The position numbers and the translations under genes were made by a program. Of a stretch of 64,000 nucleotides of DNA, positions 45,865 to 54,098 are shown in pieces. Source of the stretch: Jeotgalicoccus meleagridis (GTDB lineage: Bacteria; Bacillota; Bacilli; Staphylococcales; Salinicoccaceae). Location of the stretch: NCBI RefSeq assembly GCF_903994045.1, contig NZ_CAJEWD010000004.1, positions 62,001 through 126,000 on the forward strand, read 5' to 3'. Every line of letters starts with the position of its first letter. Position 1 is the first letter of the stretch. The notes beneath the pieces were generated by a model. That model saw only the letters and a program-made list of their open reading frames with translations. It was not told where the DNA came from and made no database searches.

Positions 45865-45941
45865 CGGTATTCTCGCCCCTAAAGTTTCAATTAACTCTAG
45901 TATATATGATGACCATATGATATTTCACTTCTCAGGCTTAT

Positions 45942-45972
45942 AAAAAATACCACCGGTTTACCGGTGGTATTG
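45942..45972 (-). terminator. Terminator of the acidic lipoprotein gene
   Basis: Perfect hairpin ATACCACCGGT-TT-ACCGGTGGTAT followed on the minus strand by TTTTTTAT. Confidence 0.85.
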
Positions 45973-45978
45973 TGCAAC

Positions 45979-46176
45979 TTATGCACCATCATCATCTGAT
46001 TCTTCAGTATCTTCTGTTTCAGTGTCTTCAGTTTCAGTATCTGTGCTATCTTCTGTTTCTGTGCTTTCAGTCTCTGTCGATTCTTCTGTTTCTGTACCTT
46101 CTTCTTCTGTGTCTCCGCCGCATGCAGCCAGTGCTAATACTCCAATAAGAGATGTAATCGTTGCAAGTTTTTTCAT
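45979..46176 (-). CDS. Small acidic repeat lipoprotein
   Basis: Exported lipoprotein of 65 residues. The signal peptide ends at the lipobox LALAAC (~14-19). The mature 45 residues are almost only Glu, Thr, Ser and Asp in short repeats (TETE, STETE, DTETEDTE), giving a strongly negative, unstructured chain. GGAGCTG precedes the ATG, and a perfect terminator follows, so it is a real expressed gene. No family is recognised; a surface cation-binding or spacer role is possible. Confidence 0.75.
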   Translation of the reverse strand: MKKLATITSLIGVLALAACGGDTEEEGTETEESTETESTETEDSTDTETEDTETEDTEESDDDGA

Positions 46177-46330
46177 AATAACTTCCAGCTCCTTAAAAGT
46201 AGAATAGGTTTTCAGACTGAATCATGATGTTAGTATTAGCTTACCCTATTGGAAAAAGTGAATACACCTGATTTACAGACCTTTAACAATTTAGAAAACT
46301 TATAATTATGAATAATTGAATGTCTTACTT

Positions 46331-47005
46331 CTATAAATCGATTACTTTCTTCCAGTCTGATTTATTTTCACACATGTCCCAAAACATATATTCATATTTA
46401 CTGGTTGTTACTACAATCTCTTCTAATACCTTAAGTTCACGTTCAGGTTTACCCTCAGCTAAATCATTCATAAGTTTTATGGCCATATCATTTAATTCTG
46501 TAAACTCTTCATCAGAATACATATCTACCCATTCTTTATATGGATTATTATCATGGTTATAATTCGCCTTTAAATGTTTACCAATATAGTTATAAGACCA
46601 AGCACAAGTTAACAAACAAGCCGCAACAACTGCAGCGTCTCCTCTTTGTGCATGATTAAGCATATATGAAGTATAAGCTGTGTTTTCATAAGAAGCTTCT
46701 GTTTCTAGTAAAGTTTCCTCAGAAATACCAAACCTTTTTGAGAAAGCTCTATGTAGCTCCATTTCTCCAAAAAGTGTACCGTGTAATATATTAGTAAATA
46801 AATTCATTGTTTCTAAGTTTGGTGACTTCTCCGCACCGATTGCCATTAAGCGCGCATATTCAACTAGATAAACATAATCTTGCTTTAGCCAATGCTGAAA
46901 CTTATCCACTTCTAGGGAACCATCGCCTAGACCTTTAACAAAAGGATGGTCTAAATAAGACTCCCAAATATCTTCCACACTTAACCACAGTCTTTCAGTA
47001 AACAT
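46331..47005 (-). CDS. tenA: Thiaminase II TenA
   Basis: All-helical TenA protein of 224 residues. It has the N-terminal FVKGLGDGSLEVDKFQHWLKQDYVYL region, the catalytic cysteine in VVAACLLTCAWSYNYIGK (~130-147) and the C-terminal aromatic/acidic EYMFWDMC helix. TenA hydrolyses aminopyrimidine thiamine breakdown products for salvage. It sits directly behind a TPP riboswitch with terminator, so expression rises when TPP is scarce. It is the only gene under this switch. Confidence 0.92.
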   Translation of the reverse strand: MFTERLWLSVEDIWESYLDHPFVKGLGDGSLEVDKFQHWLKQDYVYLVEYARLMAIGAEKSPNLETMNLFTNILHGTLFGEMELHRAFSKRFGISEETLLETEASYENTAYTSYMLNHAQRGDAAVVAACLLTCAWSYNYIGKHLKANYNHDNNPYKEWVDMYSDEEFTELNDMAIKLMNDLAEGKPERELKVLEEIVVTTSKYEYMFWDMCENKSDWKKVIDL

Positions 47006-47034
47006 ATTCCATTCTCCTTTTGACTAGACAAGAT

Positions 47035-47063
47035 AAAAACCCGAACCTTTCGTGGTCCGGGTC
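47035..47063 (-). terminator. Riboswitch-controlled terminator
   Basis: Hairpin ACCCGGACC-loop-GGTTCGGGT followed on the minus strand by TTTTT, between the TPP aptamer and tenA: the expression platform. Confidence 0.85.
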
Positions 47064-47094
47064 TATAAATAGAAATACTGAATTTATCGACACA

Positions 47095-47173
47095 GACTTC
47101 CCTAGCGCAGGTACTAACCTACAGGTTCAAAGGGTCGAATTTGATCTCTCAGCACAATTGTGCACCCCTAGTC
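47095..47173 (-). ncRNA. TPP riboswitch (thi box)
   Basis: On the minus strand the conserved thi-box blocks occur in order: GACTAGGGGTGC, GCTGAGAGA, ACCCTTTGAACCTG, and CTGCGCTAGGGAAGT. Together they form the TPP aptamer. With the terminator at 47035-47063 it should stop transcription into tenA when TPP is bound. Confidence 0.95.
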
Positions 47174-47374
47174 TTTTATATTTTGTTGGATGGTCGTAAA
47201 GGCAAAACTTTGCACCCTGAAGTTTTTGAGATAAACTCTCCATCGAAGTACGCTTAGTCACAATGATATTCATCATTCGTATTCAAATCCTTAAGTCGTA
47301 AAAAAGATAGTGAAAACGTAAGTCGTAAGCCATCAATTTTTTCAATAAGAATTGCGTACTTCTACCAATCATAA
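47174..47374. other. Unassigned 200-base gap upstream of the riboswitch
   Basis: No reading frame or known RNA is recognised. The heptamer GTCGTAA occurs three times (47193, 47295, 47322). A short GCAAAACTTTGC palindrome lies near 47202. It must contain the tenA promoter. Confidence 0.4.
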
Positions 47375-47896
47375 TTACAAGGTATTCAAAGTAACTTCAA
47401 TTGTTTCTGTACTGTTAAATTTATCGATTAGTATTGATTTTCTTTGCACATCTTTTTCTAGTTTTTCAAGGTATCCTCTAACCACTTCTTCATTGATAAT
47501 ACCTTCCTCAACAATACCAACACCTGAAACTGTCTTTATACGTTCTCTACCATAACCAAAGTCAATATTATTGGTAATGTTTTGAACTAAATCTCTCTCA
47601 ATTTTCAAAGATTCTAAAACTGATGAAGCAGTCATATCCTTACCATCAATAGTAATGGTCCCTGTTGAATTCTTCAAATGTATTGCTGTTTTCAAAGTCA
47701 CCAAATCTTCTTTTAAAGACTTGATTTTCTCTAAGGACTCGTCAACTTGTTTAACTCTATTACTATTATCAATTTTTTCATTGTTCACAGCGACTGGAAC
47801 ACGATAATCTGTACTAAATTTTTCGTACTCTTTTGAGAGCTCTCTTCTTAGATTACTGATTGTAAAAATTGCTTCTTGTAAAGTAAGTGTTGTCAT
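47375..47896 (-). CDS. Hypothetical coiled-coil protein
   Basis: Cytosolic protein of 173 residues, mainly helical, with heptad-rich segments at ~12-40, 55-80 and 135-160 and a beta-rich middle piece (STGTITIDGKDM, ~82-93). The overall layout recalls DIP1984-type proteins, but the match is too weak to claim. ATG 47896 follows GGAGG at five bases; an in-frame TTG upstream overlaps that site. No function assigned. Confidence 0.65.
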   Translation of the reverse strand: MTTLTLQEAIFTISNLRRELSKEYEKFSTDYRVPVAVNNEKIDNSNRVKQVDESLEKIKSLKEDLVTLKTAIHLKNSTGTITIDGKDMTASSVLESLKIERDLVQNITNNIDFGYGRERIKTVSGVGIVEEGIINEEVVRGYLEKLEKDVQRKSILIDKFNSTETIEVTLNTL

Positions 47897-47971
47897 TATA
47901 GCCTCCAAAAACCATAGTTTGTGCTTATACTTACAGTAATGAATTCATGATATTATTGCAAATACTAACCA

Positions 47972-48004
47972 TAAAAAAAGCCAGCTCATCAATGAGCTAG
48001 CTTA
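47972..48004 (-). terminator. Terminator of the tRNA gene
   Basis: Hairpin AAGCTAGCTCAT-loop-ATGAGCTGGCTT followed by TTTTTTT on the minus strand. Confidence 0.82.
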
Positions 48005-48008
48005 AAAG

Positions 48009-48079
48009 AGCCGACAACGAGAATCGAACTCGTATTTCAGCCTTACCATGGCTGCGTTCTACCATTAAACTATGTCGGC
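48009..48079 (-). tRNA. tRNA-Thr (anticodon GGT)
   Basis: A 71-base cloverleaf: acceptor GCCGACA/TGTCGGC, a D arm with AATGGTAGAAC, anticodon stem CAGCC/GGCTG around loop ATGGTAA (anticodon GGT, reading ACC/ACU), and T arm ACGAG-TTCGATT-CTCGT. The first two acceptor pairs G1-C72 and C2-G71 fit threonine identity. The discriminator is U, and CCA is not encoded. It has its own terminator and no tRNA neighbours. Confidence 0.88.
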
Positions 48080-48134
48080 GAATATTCCAATACATTTTAC
48101 TATAGTATAAACAAATCAAATTTTCCAGTATTAT

Positions 48135-48163
48135 TTCAAAGGATTGGTTATACTACTTATAAT
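48135..48163 (+). promoter_or_regulatory. Candidate promoter of the lipid kinase gene
   Basis: TTCAAA (48135-48140) and a perfect TATAAT (48158-48163) are 17 bases apart, just upstream of the GGAGG and ATG of the kinase gene. Confidence 0.5.
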
Positions 48164-48176
48164 CGGAGGTGTCTTA

Positions 48177-49070
48177 ATGAAAACTGCGTTAGTCATCATT
48201 AATAAAAAGTCAGGCAAAGAAAAATTTACACACATCAAAGAAACTTTAAGACAAACCTTAACAGCACAAGGTTTTAATATGACTGTTAACTACACTACGG
48301 CTGACAATGGTAGCCAGGGTATCATTACTGAATTAAACAAAGCTCCAGATCTACTTGTCATTGTAGATGGTGATGGCACAGTTAGTGATGTCATTAATCA
48401 ACTGTATTTACATAATATAAACATTCCTATTGCAATTATACCTACTGGTACAACTAATGATCTTGCTCGTGTGAACGATGTTCCGTTAAACCCAATCAAA
48501 GCAGCAGAATCCATTCAAGCTCATTCTTCTAAGAAAATCGATGTGTTAAAAATAAATAGCTTCTATGCTTCTTATCTAGTAGCTTTTGGTAATTTTATGA
48601 CTAGTTTTGCTAGAGTGTCTACAAATAATAAAAAGAGATTTGGTCGTCTTGCTTACTTATTTTCAGCTGTAAAAATTATTACACATTTAAAAAAATATCG
48701 AGTGCAGTTAAAAACTGACATTCTCGATATTGAGATAGACTCTGTCTTTACCATAGTGTCGAGCATCTCATCAGTAGGTAGTCTAGAAAAATTGTTGCCT
48801 ACAGCAAAAGCCGATGATGGTTTACTACATATTTTGAATATTTCACCTGTTAGATTATTCGAAGTTCCTAAAATTTTATATCTTGCACTCTTAGGTAGGA
48901 TTACAGAGCATCCAAAAGTCACTTATTTAACAGCAAAAAACGTCTCAGTGAGTACACAAAGTTTATCCTCCATGAACATAGATGGCGATTTACATTCCTA
49001 TAAAGATAGTGACATAGAAGTATTAGAGCATCATATATCACTTGTAGAATATGACACTAATCCTCAATGA
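48177..49070 (+). CDS. Diacylglycerol/lipid kinase family protein
   Basis: Kinase of 297 residues in the DagK/YegS family. The N-terminal catalytic domain has INKKSGKEK, the nucleotide-binding VIVDGDGTVSDVINQL (~60-75) and PIAIIPTGTTNDLAR (~85-99); the C-terminal beta-domain ends with MNIDGDLHSYKD. DagK itself phosphorylates diacylglycerol in Gram-positive lipid recycling. The start is ATG 48177, seven bases after GGAGG; the upstream extension overlaps the promoter. Several paralogues of this type exist in staphylococci, so the lipid is not certain. Confidence 0.82.
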   Translation: MKTALVIINKKSGKEKFTHIKETLRQTLTAQGFNMTVNYTTADNGSQGIITELNKAPDLLVIVDGDGTVSDVINQLYLHNINIPIAIIPTGTTNDLARVNDVPLNPIKAAESIQAHSSKKIDVLKINSFYASYLVAFGNFMTSFARVSTNNKKRFGRLAYLFSAVKIITHLKKYRVQLKTDILDIEIDSVFTIVSSISSVGSLEKLLPTAKADDGLLHILNISPVRLFEVPKILYLALLGRITEHPKVTYLTAKNVSVSTQSLSSMNIDGDLHSYKDSDIEVLEHHISLVEYDTNPQ

Positions 49071-49087
49071 ATTTCAACAACAAAATA

Positions 49088-49135
49088 TTAACGTACGTTA
49101 GATTGAGTTACACCATGTAATCTAACGTACGTTTC
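49088..49135. terminator. Long perfect hairpin between convergent genes
   Basis: Perfect 15-base arms AACGTACGTTAGATT (49090-49104) and complement (49119-49133) around a 14-base loop. No proper T run follows on the plus strand, but the position suggests transcription termination for both flanking genes. Confidence 0.65.
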
Positions 49136-49164
49136 TCACTAATATTTAAACCATATAGGCTTCG

Positions 49165-49968
49165 TTAATTGTTCGCTTTGAAAGTTTTGAACAAGTAATC
49201 TAAGTCTTCTTGAATAGCTTTAATATAATTACCAAGATCATAGTTATATTCTAGTACCAGTGTTGCGTTTGGTGTGTGTGTATTATATAAACTTATAAAT
49301 CTTTCAAAATCTAATGAACCATCATGAATCCGATTATGATCATCTCTCCCCGCTGAATTATTATGAAGATGATAATGAGTAATTTGATTTTTCAAAGAGG
49401 TTATAATATTTTCAAGACTCCATTTGTTCGCATTAACATGACCGATATCAATAAGAACATTATTTCCTTCCTCTTTACACATCTCAATAAATTCTTTTTC
49501 ATTAAATAAAACATTCTCTTTATCATATACACCAGCATTTTCGACTAGAATTTCTACATTTGATTTTTTACAAATTTCATTTAACTCTTGTAGATTCTTT
49601 TTACTTTCTGATAAAGACTTTAATTTATTTTCATCATTAATTTTTTTGTTATTATGATGAAACACAAGGTGATTAATGTTTAAATCTTCACATACTCTAA
49701 GTGTCTGTTCAATTTGCTCCATAGCATAATCATAAGATTCGGTGCCTTTCTCAGCAGTATGCTCTACTTTAAAATAAGGTCCATGCATAGATAGAGGTCT
49801 ATCTTTAATAATATCTCTAATTTCTAGCAGTTCTTTTTCAAAATTTTCATTTTCAAAATTAGGAAACAACTCCAGTCCAAACTGAAATGTACCATAGTTG
49901 GATAAAAGTTCTTTTAGTGGATTAAAACCTGTTTTTATAAATGCATTAGTACTTAGTAGAATATTCAT
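49165..49968 (-). CDS. Sugar phosphate isomerase/epimerase-like TIM-barrel protein
   Basis: Xylose isomerase-like TIM-barrel protein (AP endonuclease family 2 fold) of 267 residues. Conserved strand ends are LSMHGPYF (~58), NHLVFHHNN (~98), ILVENAGVY (~135), VLIDIGHVNAN (~165), HYHLHNNSAGRDDH (~193) and LVLEYNYDLG (~240), supplying Glu, His and Asp metal ligands. GGAGGA precedes the ATG, which overlaps the ugpC-like gene by 23 bases. As the last gene of the Ugp-type operon it may process a sugar or inositol phosphate released from a glycerophosphodiester (inference). Confidence 0.78.
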   Translation of the reverse strand: MNILLSTNAFIKTGFNPLKELLSNYGTFQFGLELFPNFENENFEKELLEIRDIIKDRPLSMHGPYFKVEHTAEKGTESYDYAMEQIEQTLRVCEDLNINHLVFHHNNKKINDENKLKSLSESKKNLQELNEICKKSNVEILVENAGVYDKENVLFNEKEFIEMCKEEGNNVLIDIGHVNANKWSLENIITSLKNQITHYHLHNNSAGRDDHNRIHDGSLDFERFISLYNTHTPNATLVLEYNYDLGNYIKAIQEDLDYLFKTFKANN

Positions 49969-51046
49969 TAAAATCCTCCATCAAATAGTTATAATTTATT
50001 TCTGTATTTTTATCGAAAAAATGCACATACTCTCTATCTACTATTATTGATACTCTCTCTTGTTCAATTATCTTATTAGACATTACAATAATTTCTGACT
50101 CACCAATTTGAATTGTGTGGGCGACTTCAGCACCAAAGTTTTCTCTAAAAATTATTTTCCCTTTGATATCACCTTCATCATTAACACTAAGACGCATATG
50201 TTCTGGTCTAATCCCTAAATACACATCTTTGTCCTCAAGTTCAGAATTCATTGATTTTACTTGACTAACATCAAAAGTTTGATCATCGAAATGAAACTTG
50301 TGTTCCTGAATATATCCTTCTAGAATATTCATCGGGGGTGAGCCAATAAATCTAGCTGTAAATAAATTTCTAGGATGATGATAAACATTATACGGCGTAT
50401 CAACCATCTGTACCTCGCCTTTATTTAATACAACTATCCGATTACCTAATGCCATCGCTTCTATTTGATCATGAGTTACATACACAAATGTTTGTTTAAA
50501 TTCTTCATGTAGTTTTAATAACTCTCTTCGAGCTATTACTCTTAATTTCGCATCTAGGTTTGACAGTGGTTCATCTAGTAAAAAATAGTTAGATTGTTTC
50601 ACTGTGGCTCTTGCTAATGCAACACGTTGCCTTTGACCACCAGATAAATCTTTAGGCATTCGTTTTCTAAACTTCTTTAGTTCAAGCATATTCAAAACTT
50701 TTTCTAAACGTTTTTCTCTTTCTCCTTTTGATACTTTGTTACGTTTTAGTGCATAAAGTATATTATTTTCAACTGACATATGTGGATACAAAGCATAATT
50801 CTGGAATACCATTGCTATATTTCGTTCCCCTGACGGTTTATGTGTGACATTTTCCTCATCAAGAAATATTTCTCCGCTTGTTATACTTTCGAGACCTGCA
50901 ATCATTCGTAAAATTGTAGATTTACCACATCCAGATGGACCAAGGAATATTGTTCTTTCTCCTTCTCTAATCTCTAAATTGAGGTTTTCAATTATTATAG
51001 TGTCCCCATAACTTTTATTTACATTTTTTAAAATTATCGATGTCAT
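49946..51046 (-). CDS. ugpC: ABC ATPase, UgpC/MsmX type
   Basis: Sugar-type ABC ATPase of 366 residues. The nucleotide domain (1-~235) has Walker A GPSGCGKST, signature LSGGQRQRVALARA, Walker B FLLDEPLSNLD and the H-loop THDQ; a C-terminal TOBE/OB domain (~240-360) follows, with LGIRPEH. It powers the neighbouring carbohydrate-class permeases. It starts 11 bases after the UgpE gene. The context with GlpP favours glycerol-3-phosphate or its diesters as cargo. Confidence 0.88.
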   Translation of the reverse strand: MTSIILKNVNKSYGDTIIIENLNLEIREGERTIFLGPSGCGKSTILRMIAGLESITSGEIFLDEENVTHKPSGERNIAMVFQNYALYPHMSVENNILYALKRNKVSKGEREKRLEKVLNMLELKKFRKRMPKDLSGGQRQRVALARATVKQSNYFLLDEPLSNLDAKLRVIARRELLKLHEEFKQTFVYVTHDQIEAMALGNRIVVLNKGEVQMVDTPYNVYHHPRNLFTARFIGSPPMNILEGYIQEHKFHFDDQTFDVSQVKSMNSELEDKDVYLGIRPEHMRLSVNDEGDIKGKIIFRENFGAEVAHTIQIGESEIIVMSNKIIEQERVSIIVDREYVHFFDKNTEINYNYLMEDFNEYSTKY

Positions 51047-51057
51047 ATTTGTACTCC

Positions 51058-51873
51058 TTATTTAATTCCGCTAGATGAAAATGTATTAATGATGTAACGT
51101 TGAAATATAAGATATAAAATTAAAGGGATTGCCATCGTTATTACAGATAAAGCCATTGCCACTGTAAAGTTTGTCCCTCCTTCAGAACTCACAAACAGTT
51201 GTAAAGCTAAAGGAAGTGTATAACTATCTCTTGAGCGCAACATGAGTAGTGGCCACACATAATCATTCCATGCTAAAATGAAAAACCATATCGCAGTTGA
51301 TGTTAGAGCTGGCCTAACTATTGGAAGTACGTGATCTTTCATAATATTAAATGTTGAAATGTTATCTATTTGTGCAGCTTCTATAAGAGGTTTAGGAATA
51401 TTTCTCATTGCTTGAGTCAACATAAAAATTCCAATAGCATCTGCTAACTGCGGAAGAATTACACCCCATACACTATCAATTAAATTAAAATGAGAAATTA
51501 TTAAATAATTAGGTATCATTGTTACTGTAAAAGGGATGAAAATCGTACTAATCAATAAAAAATATGTTGTTTTTTTAAATCGGAAATTAAAATATGTTAG
51601 CGCATAAGCTGCTAAAAATGAAGTGACTATCTTGAAAGCTGTAATTATACTCGCAATCACAAAAGTATTTAATGTGATTTTTAACAATGGAATTGTTTCA
51701 TGCAATCTTTGATAGTTTTCAAAAGTAAAAGGATTAGGTATAAGATTAATTGTTGATGTAAATGCATCATTTAAATGTTTAAATGAATTTGACACAGCAA
51801 ACAAGATAGGATAAATGGCAATAATAATAAAAACTATTATTAAAATATGCCAAAAGTAGTGACTAATTTTCAT
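51058..51873 (-). CDS. ugpE: Carbohydrate ABC permease, UgpE type
   Basis: Membrane permease of 271 residues with six helices and the EAA loop I-E-A-A-Q-I-D-N-I-S-T-F-N-I (~165) of MalG/UgpE-type subunits. Start ATG 51873 is selected as AAGGA lies nine bases before it; it overlaps the UgpA gene by 11 bases, which supports coupled translation. Confidence 0.87.
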   Translation of the reverse strand: MKISHYFWHILIIVFIIIAIYPILFAVSNSFKHLNDAFTSTINLIPNPFTFENYQRLHETIPLLKITLNTFVIASIITAFKIVTSFLAAYALTYFNFRFKKTTYFLLISTIFIPFTVTMIPNYLIISHFNLIDSVWGVILPQLADAIGIFMLTQAMRNIPKPLIEAAQIDNISTFNIMKDHVLPIVRPALTSTAIWFFILAWNDYVWPLLMLRSRDSYTLPLALQLFVSSEGGTNFTVAMALSVITMAIPLILYLIFQRYIINTFSSSGIK

Positions 51874-52738
51874 AATAGACATTCCTTTCTACAAAGATGA
51901 ATTGCATAGCAAGAAGAAACATAAATATGAGTAATGTAATCACCGAACTTGCTGCTGAAATACCAGTATTAAATAAATCAAATGCCTCATGATAAGAATG
52001 ATATATTAGATTACTACTATAATAATTTGGTCCTCCCTGAGTGACTACTCTGATAGGAGTAAAGACATATTGTAATCCTTGAACAATCGTCATAATCAAT
52101 ATGTAAAAACCTGTAGAAGAACTCATTGGAATGATAATATCTGTAAAAATCCTAAACTTAGATATTTTATCAAGCTTTGCTGCTTCAATAATTTCACTAG
52201 GTATACCAACTATCCCGGAATAAAGAACAATGAAATTATAACCAAATACTTTCCAGGCTACAATTAAGCTAAGAATGACAATAACCATTCCCTCAGTAAC
52301 AGTCCAGTTGGGAATTGATAATCCAAACCAGCCCAAAACTATCGCTACTGGACCAGAAACAGGATTCAAAATCCATAAAAACAGCATGGATCCTACAACT
52401 AATGAGATAACTGAAGGTGTAAAAATTGCAACTTTATAGAACCCTTTATTCGACTTAATTAAATGCGCAATAACATAAGCAGTTACGTAAGTAAGACCGG
52501 TGTTTAAAACGATAAACAATATAATGTACAGGAAAGTTTGTCCTATTATCCTTCTGAATGTTTGATCCTTAAATAATTCTGCATAATTTTCTAATCCAAC
52601 AAAAGTTTTATTGGGAGAAATTAAGTTCCAATCAAAAAAACTTAAATAAATTGTATACACTAATGGACCGACAGTAAAAATAGTTAAAAGTAACAATGCT
52701 GGTGTTAAAAGTAGTATACTCACGTACCTTTTCGCCAC
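51863..52738 (-). CDS. ugpA: Carbohydrate ABC permease, UgpA type
   Basis: Membrane permease of 291 residues with six helices, the typical FFDWNLISPNKTFVGLENY periplasmic loop (~33-52) and the EAA loop I-I-E-A-A-K-L-D-K-I-S-K-F-R (~180) of MalF/UgpA subunits. GGAGGA lies before the start. It follows the binding-protein gene across a hairpin. Confidence 0.87.
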   Translation of the reverse strand: MAKRYVSILLLTPALLLLTIFTVGPLVYTIYLSFFDWNLISPNKTFVGLENYAELFKDQTFRRIIGQTFLYIILFIVLNTGLTYVTAYVIAHLIKSNKGFYKVAIFTPSVISLVVGSMLFLWILNPVSGPVAIVLGWFGLSIPNWTVTEGMVIVILSLIVAWKVFGYNFIVLYSGIVGIPSEIIEAAKLDKISKFRIFTDIIIPMSSSTGFYILIMTIVQGLQYVFTPIRVVTQGGPNYYSSNLIYHSYHEAFDLFNTGISAASSVITLLIFMFLLAMQFIFVERNVYYEN

Positions 52739-52762
52739 TAAAAATCCTCCTTTATTTTAAAG

Positions 52763-52794
52763 GTGCAGAAGATTGATTTATCAATCTTCTGCAA
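52763..52794 (-). terminator. Intercistronic hairpin ugpB / ugpA
   Basis: Perfect hairpin TGCAGAAGATTGAT-loop-ATCAATCTTCTGCA between the binding-protein stop and the UgpA ribosome site. The T run is weak, so partial termination or protection of the upstream mRNA is likely, raising binding protein over permeases. Confidence 0.65.
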
Positions 52795-52800
52795 TGAAAT

Positions 52801-54093
52801 CTACTCTAACAAGTCATTAATTTCTTCCTCTGTGTTTGATACTGTTTCTTCGACGTCTACATCTCCACCTAGGATGATGTCTCTCATATCTAATAATTTT
52901 TGTTCAGCTTCTATGCCTGAATCTCCTGGGAATGAGGCCCATGGAACCATTGAATCCATCTGTTCAATTGCTGGAATCATTAACTCATTTTCTTCAAGGA
53001 ACGACTTAAGTCCCTCTTCACTATCTGACACTCCTTCACGTGGAGGCACATATCCTGTTCCTTTGGTCCATTCAGCTATGGATTCAACACTGTATAAATA
53101 CTTCATAAACTCCCATGCAGCAGCTTGTTCTTCCTCATCCTGAGCTGTGATTGACAGCATCGCTCCACCTGCAGGGACACGTTTTTCTTTCCCTTCCCAA
53201 GTCGGCGATTGTAGTGTAGTTACATCAAAGCTTGCATTTGATTCAATATTATTTCGCTGTGCAATTGTTGTATAAAGCATTCCTACATTACCATCAATGA
53301 AACTCTGTATTCCTTGATCCCAACCTATATGTAATGCCAATTCATCATTTACAAGATCTTGATAATATTGAAATACTTCAATTCCTTCGTCAGATGCAAA
53401 ACTAGCTTTACCATCATCAATGAAGCTTGCCCCATTACATTCTACCATTGCCTGTTGTCCCCAAGAATCTGCAGGTTCCTGTATATACACACCATAATTA
53501 CCTGTAGCTTTATTTATTGCTTCAGAGTATTCTCTTACTTCCTCCCAAGTTTCTGGTCCTTCACTATCTAAACCAGCTTCTTGTAACATATCTTTGTTTA
53601 TATATAGAATAGGGTTGCTTAGTGAATAAGGAATACCAACTTGTGTCCCTTCTGCATTTTGACCAAGTTCTAATATATTCGGTAAAAAGTTATCTTCTAA
53701 AAAAGTAACATCTTCTTCGTGGTAATTCTCAATGACTTCTTGAGGTTCAACGTACTCAAAATTTTCAGAGAAATAGTCTAGAAAAGCCCACCCTACTTGA
53801 ACAACTGCAGGTGAATTTCCAGATGCAACCTCTGCTTGCATGTTGGACATTAAACCAGCGTACATATCAGGGTTGTATCTCGCTACCACCTCAACAGTAT
53901 CACTTTGTGCATTGAATTCTTCTACAAGCTGATCAACGGTATTTCCCCCTTGAGTCTCTGCGTTAACATGCCAATATTCTATTTTAGTTTTCTCTTCAGA
54001 CTCTGCCGAAACTTCATCAGATTCTCCATTTCCACAAGCTGCAAGTAAAATAACAATTAACGACATCAAAAATAATGAATATTCTTTTTTCAT
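52801..54093 (-). CDS. ugpB: ABC solute-binding lipoprotein, UgpB type
   Basis: Family 1 extracellular binding protein of 430 residues. The signal ends in the lipobox LLAACG (~17-22), so it is lipid-anchored. Features are IEYWHVNAETQGG, AQSDTVEVVARYN, PAVVQVGWAFLDYF (~90) and the late AWEFMKYLYSVESIAEWTKGTGYVPPREG (~325), as in UgpB/MalE relatives. It follows the HAD gene by six bases, with GGAGG before the latter's end. Glycerol-3-phosphate or a glycerophosphodiester is the likely ligand given GlpP nearby (inference). Confidence 0.87.
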   Translation of the reverse strand: MKKEYSLFLMSLIVILLAACGNGESDEVSAESEEKTKIEYWHVNAETQGGNTVDQLVEEFNAQSDTVEVVARYNPDMYAGLMSNMQAEVASGNSPAVVQVGWAFLDYFSENFEYVEPQEVIENYHEEDVTFLEDNFLPNILELGQNAEGTQVGIPYSLSNPILYINKDMLQEAGLDSEGPETWEEVREYSEAINKATGNYGVYIQEPADSWGQQAMVECNGASFIDDGKASFASDEGIEVFQYYQDLVNDELALHIGWDQGIQSFIDGNVGMLYTTIAQRNNIESNASFDVTTLQSPTWEGKEKRVPAGGAMLSITAQDEEEQAAAWEFMKYLYSVESIAEWTKGTGYVPPREGVSDSEEGLKSFLEENELMIPAIEQMDSMVPWASFPGDSGIEAEQKLLDMRDIILGGDVDVEETVSNTEEEINDLLE

Positions 54094-54098
54094 CTTCT

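Noticed and set aside
46022..46130. Repetitive TCTGT/TTCAGT stretch that could look like a short tandem or CRISPR-like array
   Set aside because: It is the codon pattern of the acidic Glu/Thr/Ser lipoprotein; unit length and spacing are irregular, and there are no spacers.
45964..47005. Phage or plasmid insertion around the tRNA and tenA region
   Set aside because: No integrase, attachment repeats or phage-like genes are seen next to the tRNA.
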